64,000 nt of DNA, taken from positions 1-64,000 of the forward strand of contig JAEWOE010000005.1 of NCBI GenBank assembly GCA_023460995.1. The letters run 5' to 3'. Position numbers and translations under genes: made by a program. The notes under the pieces are model-generated. The model searched no databases. It was not told the DNA's origin and worked only from the letters and a program-made list of their open reading frames with translations. Below, in pieces: positions 59,517 to 64,000 of this stretch (positions are counted from its first letter, which is position 1; every line of letters begins with the position of its first letter). Origin of the DNA: Bacillota bacterium (GTDB taxonomy: Bacteria; Bacillota_I; Bacilli_A; RF39; UBA660).

Positions 59517-60926
59517 TTATATTTCTTCTATTTTTAAGAAATTTGTTGTTTTAGCAACACCGTGCATATTAAAGCCACCAGTAACTACTATAATATCTCC
59601 AGCTTCTAAATGCATAAATTTTGCTGCTTGTTCTTTAGCAGAATTTACTATTTCATCTGTACTTTTAAATACTGGAACAATAACTGGATATACACCCCAG
59701 TTTAAAGCAAGTGATCTTGCTACTGCTTCAGTTGGGCAAGAAGCAAGTATCAAACTTTTTGGTTTTAAATTACTTACTGTTCTTGCAGTATAACCACTCA
59801 TTGTTGATGCTACTATAATTTTCACATCTAATGTTTCAGCACATGAAATTACACTTTGAGCTATAGTTTCAGTTATATCTTCTCCTCTTTTTGATTCAAA
59901 AACATAATCATAGTCATAATATTTTTCTGTGTTTTCACATATGTCAGCCATAAATCTAACTGTATCAATTGGAAATTTACCAACTGTTGTTTCACCAGAT
60001 AGCATAACTGCATCTGTACCATCAAGTACAGCATTTGCAACATCTGAAACTTCAGCTCTTGTTGGGCGTGAATTTTTTTTCATAGATTCTAACATTTCAG
60101 TTGCAACTATACAGAATTTACCATATTGACGGCACTTTTGAACCATCATTTTTTGGATTATTGGTAATTTTTCCATAGGAACTTCAACACCTAAATCTCC
60201 ACGAGCAACCATTATACCATCTGATACATCAATAATAGAATCAAGATTATCTACACCTGTTGTACTTTCAATCTTTGATATAATCTTTAAATCTTCTCTA
60301 TTATAAGCTTTTAGTATTTCTTTAGCAGCTAAAACATCTTCTTTTGTTGAAACAAAAGATAAAGCTAAGAAATCACCTTCATGCTCACAAGCATAAATAA
60401 TATCTTCTCTATCTTGTTCACTTATAAATGGAATATCTAAATGAATTCCAGGAACATTTAAACTTTTTTTGTTTCCTAAAACTCCACCATTAACTATCTT
60501 ACAAGTTATTCCATCTTCTTCTTTAGAGATAACTTCTATCTTCATTAATCCATTTTCAAGTAATATAACACTGCCTTTTTCTAATGAATCTAAAGCTTGT
60601 GGATGATTAACTGAAAATCTTTCAGTATTTCCAACAACAGTCTCTTTAACTACACGAATATTCTTTCCTTCAACTAGATTAATTTCACCATTTTCAACCA
60701 TTCCATTACGAAATTCTGGTCCTTTAGTGTCATATAAAATAGCTATATTTTTACCTGTAATTTGTCTAACTTTTTTTACAGAAGCAACAACATTTTGTTT
60801 TTCTTCTTCTGTTGCATGAGAAAAATTAATTCTCGCAACGTTCATCCCAACATTTACCATTTGAGCCATAACTTCTGGTTCTGTACTCGCAGGTCCTATA
60901 CTACATATTATTTTAGTTTTTTTCAT
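59517..60926 (-). CDS. pyk: Pyruvate kinase
   Basis: A 469-residue glycolytic enzyme. Motifs KKTKIICSIGPAST, MNVARINFSHA, ILYDTKGPEFRNG, SKIESTTGVDNLDSII, IMVARGDLGVEVP and MLSGETTVGKFP are complete. It lacks the extra C-terminal PEP-utiliser domain found in Bacillus pyruvate kinase. I chose ATG 60926 with AAGGAG upstream. It lies downstream of mutM on the same strand with a terminator between. Confidence 0.96.
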   Translation of the reverse strand: MKKTKIICSIGPASTEPEVMAQMVNVGMNVARINFSHATEEEKQNVVASVKKVRQITGKNIAILYDTKGPEFRNGMVENGEINLVEGKNIRVVKETVVGNTERFSVNHPQALDSLEKGSVILLENGLMKIEVISKEEDGITCKIVNGGVLGNKKSLNVPGIHLDIPFISEQDREDIIYACEHEGDFLALSFVSTKEDVLAAKEILKAYNREDLKIISKIESTTGVDNLDSIIDVSDGIMVARGDLGVEVPMEKLPIIQKMMVQKCRQYGKFCIVATEMLESMKKNSRPTRAEVSDVANAVLDGTDAVMLSGETTVGKFPIDTVRFMADICENTEKYYDYDYVFESKRGEDITETIAQSVISCAETLDVKIIVASTMSGYTARTVSNLKPKSLILASCPTEAVARSLALNWGVYPVIVPVFKSTDEIVNSAKEQAAKFMHLEAGDIIVVTGGFNMHGVAKTTNFLKIEEI

Positions 60927-60978
60927 AAAACAACAACTCCTTTTTTTAATGAACAAGTGCAATTTTAACATATAATAT

Positions 60979-61005
60979 TAAAAAAAGCAAGATTTTTCAC
61001 CTGCT
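60979..61005 (-). terminator. Terminator of mutM
   Basis: Imperfect six-pair stem (AGCAGG with TTTGCT-type arm) and an 8-nt loop followed by seven T on the minus strand. Confidence 0.55.
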
Positions 61006-61012
61006 CTATTAG

Positions 61013-61834
61013 TTATTTTTGGCATTTTTCACAATAATATGTGCCTCTACCATTAATTTTTGTTTTAATTATAATATTATGACATACAGGACATAATTCT
61101 CCTTCATGGCCATGAACAAGCAAACTTTGTTGAAATTTACCATGAACACCCTCACTAGATGTATATGTTCTTATTGTTGTACCACCCATTTTTATAGCTT
61201 CCTTTAAAACATTCTTAGTATTAATAATTATATTTTCAAGTTCCTTATTATTTAATTCATTAACTTTTTTATAAGGATTTATTTTAGAAAGAAAAAGTAT
61301 TTCATCAGCATATATATTACCTACTCCAACTATTATACTTTGATCAAGTATCACTGTTTTAATTGGTAATTTTTTTGTTTTATATTTTTCTTTTAAATAT
61401 GATTCTGTTAGATCTTCATCCCAAGGTTCAACCCCAAGTTCATTAAGAGGTTTTGTATTGTAAATAATTTCCTTTTCAAGTAAATGCATTCGACCAAACT
61501 TTCTTGTGTCACGATACCTAAGTTCTATACCATCAGTAAACTCAAATGATACATGTTCATGTTTATCATAAGAATCTCCAACCTTTCGAATATTATATTT
61601 ACCTTCCATTCTTAAATGACTAAGTAAATAATAATGATCTAGTTCAAACATTAACCACTTACCACGTCTTTTTATATCATTTATAGTTTCTCCAACAATT
61701 TGTTTTATAAATTCATCACTTTTTGGAAATTCTATTATTCCGTCATATAAAATTTTAACATTATTTATCTTTTTCCCTAAGACTTTATTTTTAAGAGTTT
61801 CCTTAACAGTTTCAACTTCTGGAAGTTCTGGCAT
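61013..61834 (-). CDS. mutM: Formamidopyrimidine-DNA glycosylase
   Basis: A 273-residue base-excision repair enzyme for oxidised purines. The catalytic N-terminal Pro and Glu are in MPELPEVETVK; FSEDFGR-equivalent YRDTRKFGRMH, DQSIIVGVGNIYADEILF and the zinc finger CPVCHNIIIKTKINGRG ... CEKC complete the family pattern. A GAGGTGGTAAT site precedes the ATG. Divergent from the ABC transporter operon. Confidence 0.96.
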   Translation of the reverse strand: MPELPEVETVKETLKNKVLGKKINNVKILYDGIIEFPKSDEFIKQIVGETINDIKRRGKWLMFELDHYYLLSHLRMEGKYNIRKVGDSYDKHEHVSFEFTDGIELRYRDTRKFGRMHLLEKEIIYNTKPLNELGVEPWDEDLTESYLKEKYKTKKLPIKTVILDQSIIVGVGNIYADEILFLSKINPYKKVNELNNKELENIIINTKNVLKEAIKMGGTTIRTYTSSEGVHGKFQQSLLVHGHEGELCPVCHNIIIKTKINGRGTYYCEKCQK

Positions 61835-61913
61835 ATTACCACCTCGCTATATATTATAACACGAACTTATATAAAAAAACCGAATATAATAAAAATAAGG
61901 AAAGGTGATTGAT

Positions 61914-62909
61914 TTGAAGAGATATATTACTTATTTAGTAATTATATTAATTGTATTTTTAGCAAGTCTTACTATGTGGCCTAAGAGAACCACAGATACT
62001 GAATTAAAAAAAGTAAGTGTGGCTGAAGTGGCACATAGTATATTTTATGCCCCTATGTATGCTGCTAAAGAGTTAGGTTATTTTGAAGATGAAGGTCTAA
62101 AAGTTGATTTAACTTTAACAGCAGGTGCTGATAAAGTTACTGCAGCTGTTTTATCTGGTGATGTAAATATAGGTTTTTGTGGTAGTGAAGCTACAATATA
62201 TTTATATAACCAAGGAGTAGAAGATTATCTTATAACTTTTTCAGGACTTACAAAAAAAGATGGTAGTTTTATTGTTTCAAGAAAGAAATTTGATGATTTT
62301 AAACTAGATGATTTAAAAGGTTCTACTATTATTGGTGGTCGTAAAGGTGGTATGCCTGAAATGACTCTAGAATGGGCTTTAAAACAAAATGGGATTGACC
62401 CTAAAAATGATGTATCTATTGATACTAGTATAGCTTTTGCTGCTATGGGTGGTGCTTTTATAGGAGGTCAAGGAGACTTTGTAACATTATTTGAGCCTAC
62501 TGCACTTGAAGTTGAAAAAGCTGGTTATGGTTATGTTGTAGCATCTGTTGGTGAATTAGGTGGTGTAGTACCATATACAGCTTTTAATGCCAAGAAAAGT
62601 TACATTGAAGATAACCCTGAAATTATTGAAGGATTTACTAAGGCAATACAAAAAGGATTAGATTATGTACATAATCATAGTTCAAAAGAAATAGCAGAGG
62701 TAATATTACCACAGTTTCCCGATACTACTCTAAATGATTTAACTAAAATTATAGATAGATATAAAAATGTAGATTCTTGGTTTAATACTACTTATATAGA
62801 AAAAGAAAACTTTGATCATATTCAAGAAATTATGGAGAGTGCTGGGTCATTATCAACAAGAGTCGAGTTTGATAAATTAGTTAACAACGATTATTCTGAA
62901 AAAGAATAG
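61914..62909 (+). CDS. ABC transporter substrate-binding protein, NrtA/SsuA/THI5-like
   Basis: About 331 residues: membrane anchor or uncleaved signal (YLVIILIVFLASLTMWPKR) then a periplasmic-binding fold of the NMT1/THI5-like type. Motifs VAHSIFYAPMYAAKELGYFE, GADKVTAAVLSGDVNIGF, SRKKFDDFKLDDLKGSTIIG and GGMPEMTLEWALKQNG. Ligands of the family include nitrate, sulfonates and pyrimidine (thiamine) precursors; not settled here. AAGGTGA lies 5 nt before the TTG at 61914, which I take as start; the GTG at 61905 overlaps that site. First gene of the operon ending in the ATPase. Confidence 0.85.
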   Translation: MKRYITYLVIILIVFLASLTMWPKRTTDTELKKVSVAEVAHSIFYAPMYAAKELGYFEDEGLKVDLTLTAGADKVTAAVLSGDVNIGFCGSEATIYLYNQGVEDYLITFSGLTKKDGSFIVSRKKFDDFKLDDLKGSTIIGGRKGGMPEMTLEWALKQNGIDPKNDVSIDTSIAFAAMGGAFIGGQGDFVTLFEPTALEVEKAGYGYVVASVGELGGVVPYTAFNAKKSYIEDNPEIIEGFTKAIQKGLDYVHNHSSKEIAEVILPQFPDTTLNDLTKIIDRYKNVDSWFNTTYIEKENFDHIQEIMESAGSLSTRVEFDKLVNNDYSEKE

Positions 62910-62922
62910 AAATATTCTTTTT
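62899..62922 (+). terminator. Terminator or attenuator after the binding-protein gene
   Basis: Ten-base stem aaaaagaata/tattcttttt with GAAA loop, overlapping the stop codon and ending in T residues. It lies inside the presumed operon, so it may lower downstream expression. Confidence 0.75.
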
Positions 62923-62953
62923 TTTATGTGATATAATTGCATTAGGTGATTAT

Positions 62954-63664
62954 ATGAAAAAAATATTATATATTATATTAGTATTTTTAACTGTGTTCTT
63001 AACATGCTCATGTGCAAATAAAAAGAATGATAATAAAAGCACTGATAAAGATAATAGCGACGTAATAGAGAAAGATGAGTCTAATAAAAACGATGTAGAA
63101 GAAAAAGATAAATATGTTGATAACAATCCTATCAAGGTTGGATTATATCTTAATATTAACGGGGTTACTACACTTGTGGATCAATATGATTCAACATGGA
63201 AATTATATACTGATATTACAGTTCTAAGCACTTTCTTTACGCAAGATAAAACACTTTCAGCTAATTCTATTGCAGCAACATTTGATAAATATAAAAGTAA
63301 TTATACTAATATTGATAATTATAGAATAGGTTATCATGTGAAATTTAATGTGACTAGTGGTGAGGTTGTCGAGAGAACTATACTAAATATAAGTGACTCT
63401 ATAATGCCAAATGAATACTTACAATTCTATTTGTATGATGATTTACTGCATCGCAATGATAATTGGTATTCACATGTTACTGTAGAACAGTGGAATTCTT
63501 CTACAATGTTGACTTCTCTTAAAATTACATGTAGTACATATTATTATCAAATCACTACACCTATAGAGATTACAGTATTCACTTATGATGGAGCCGATGA
63601 CTTTGATGAAAATGGAAAATATAGAGGTAATAGTAGTTATAAAGCATTAATAAATAATATTTAA
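62954..63664 (+). CDS. Putative lipoprotein inside the ABC transporter operon
   Basis: A 236-residue secreted protein: signal MKKILYIILVFLTVFLTCSC with Cys at its end (imperfect lipobox), a Lys/Asp/Asn-rich linker, then a beta-rich domain (IKVGLYLNINGVTTLVDQYD, YRIGYHVKFNVTSGEVV, LQFYLYDDLLHRNDNWY). No family recognised. AGGTGATTAT precedes the ATG. Its place between the binding protein and the ATPase suggests, but does not prove, a link to uptake. Confidence 0.65.
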   Translation: MKKILYIILVFLTVFLTCSCANKKNDNKSTDKDNSDVIEKDESNKNDVEEKDKYVDNNPIKVGLYLNINGVTTLVDQYDSTWKLYTDITVLSTFFTQDKTLSANSIAATFDKYKSNYTNIDNYRIGYHVKFNVTSGEVVERTILNISDSIMPNEYLQFYLYDDLLHRNDNWYSHVTVEQWNSSTMLTSLKITCSTYYYQITTPIEITVFTYDGADDFDENGKYRGNSSYKALINNI

Positions 63665-63686
63665 GAAACTGTGATAGTTTCTTTTA
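63663..63686 (+). terminator. Terminator after the lipoprotein gene
   Basis: Eight-base stem aagaaact/agtttctt with a 5-nt loop followed by TT and further T-rich sequence. Confidence 0.8.
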
Positions 63687-63746
63687 TTTGGTATAATTCA
63701 CACAGGCAAATATATATTAAACACATAATATAAACTAGGTGATAAA

Positions 63747-64000
63747 ATGAATAATATATTATCTGTAAGAAACTTGAGAAAAATATATCACACCAAAGAT
63801 GATGAAATTGAAGCCATTAAAAATATTTCTTTTGATTTAGAAGAAGGAAAATTTATAGCAATTGTTGGACCATCTGGATGTGGAAAAAGTACACTTCTTT
63901 CTATTCTTTGTGGCTTAGAGAAAAAAACTGATGGAGAAATTGAATTCAAAGATGATACTAAAATTGGTTATATGCTTCAGCAAGATGCTTTATTCAATTT
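63747..64000 (+). CDS. ABC transporter ATP-binding protein (3' end outside window)
   Basis: Eighty-four codons are visible. MNNILSVRNLRKIYHTKDDE leads to the Walker A motif GPSGCGKSTLL and then IGYMLQQDALFN, the Q-loop. The signature and Walker B motifs lie beyond the window edge. The form matches SsuB/TauB-type ATPases of nitrate/sulfonate importers, the expected partner of the binding protein at 61914; a permease gene should follow. TAGGTGATAAA precedes the ATG. Confidence 0.9.
   Translation, partial: MNNILSVRNLRKIYHTKDDEIEAIKNISFDLEEGKFIAIVGPSGCGKSTLLSILCGLEKKTDGEIEFKDDTKIGYMLQQDALFN

Noticed and set aside
1..64000. TGA read as tryptophan (Mollicute code)
   Set aside because: Trp is encoded by TGG everywhere, and in the three genes ending at TGA the read-through gives no sensible extension.

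Overview
The window is AT-rich Gram-positive (Bacillota) chromosome from an endospore former. Evidence for sporulation is direct: germination protease (gpr), SpoIIP, a spore photoproduct lyase homologue, a CotY/CotZ-type cysteine-rich coat protein and the C-terminal part of a BclA-type collagen-like exosporium glycoprotein. Ribosomal protein types (L32 and L33 with zinc Cys pairs), a DUF2624-nfo pair, DUF1292, DUF177-rpmF and a tmRNA tag that appears to end LAFA point to an uncultured gut-type Bacilli lineage near the Mollicutes/RF39 groups; this placement is inference. Standard genetic code: Trp is TGG throughout, and I found TGA as the stop of only three genes.

Region 1 (1-20.3 kb) is mostly cell-surface and spore-surface accessory content: the BclA-like protein with perfect 54-bp collagen repeats, a neighbouring glycosyltransferase, a glycosyltransferase-methyltransferase fusion, LysM-CAP and CotZ-like proteins, SplB, and lysine/diaminopimelate genes dapF and dapA. 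Three proteins here (a fourth lies at 55.9 kb) start with a type IV prepilin leader (GFTLIEL) followed by large extracellular domains; the largest has an FGE/C-type-lectin-like domain, about 23-residue BspA-type leucine-rich repeats and Ig-like DUF5011 domains. The extreme 3' ends of two of them (17341-17460 and about 18683-18840) are about 50% G+C and adenine-poor on the coding strand against about 32% G+C flanks. This is what diversity-generating-retroelement (DGR) variable regions look like; no reverse transcriptase or template repeat is in the window.

Region 2 (20.6-30.4 kb) holds a divergent adenylosuccinate synthetase of the PurZ type (catalytic Asp replaced by Ser), an XRE regulator, a diacylglycerol glucosyltransferase-like enzyme and an integrative mobilizable element: large serine recombinase, MobV relaxase, a DUF5677-like protein and a hairpin carrying a TAGTGTG/TTA MobV nick-site core. 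The element lies downstream of tmRNA, and a 49-51 bp segment from the tmRNA 3' flank is repeated at 23.6 kb.

Region 3 (30.4-62 kb) is housekeeping: tmRNA, smpB, capA-like, two RNase R genes, rmuC, infC-rpmI-rplT with an L20-type leader, efp, rpmG, a class B penicillin-binding protein, nfo, spoIIP, gpr, rpsT, a membrane histidine kinase, an FtsW/RodA protein, rpmF, DUF177, tmcAL, pyk and mutM. Two ribosomal proteins are unusual: L20 carries a C-terminal SAP/Rho-N-like extension and L32 carries an N-terminal extension resembling the Prp-cleaved leader of Firmicute L27. The right end (61.9-64 kb) starts an ABC transporter operon of the nitrate/sulfonate/thiamine-precursor type, cut by the window edge.

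Most genes have clear Shine-Dalgarno sites (often GGTGATAAT next to ATG), and many genes end in a symmetric hairpin terminator overlapping the stop codon. All calls are from reading the sequence; no database search was run.
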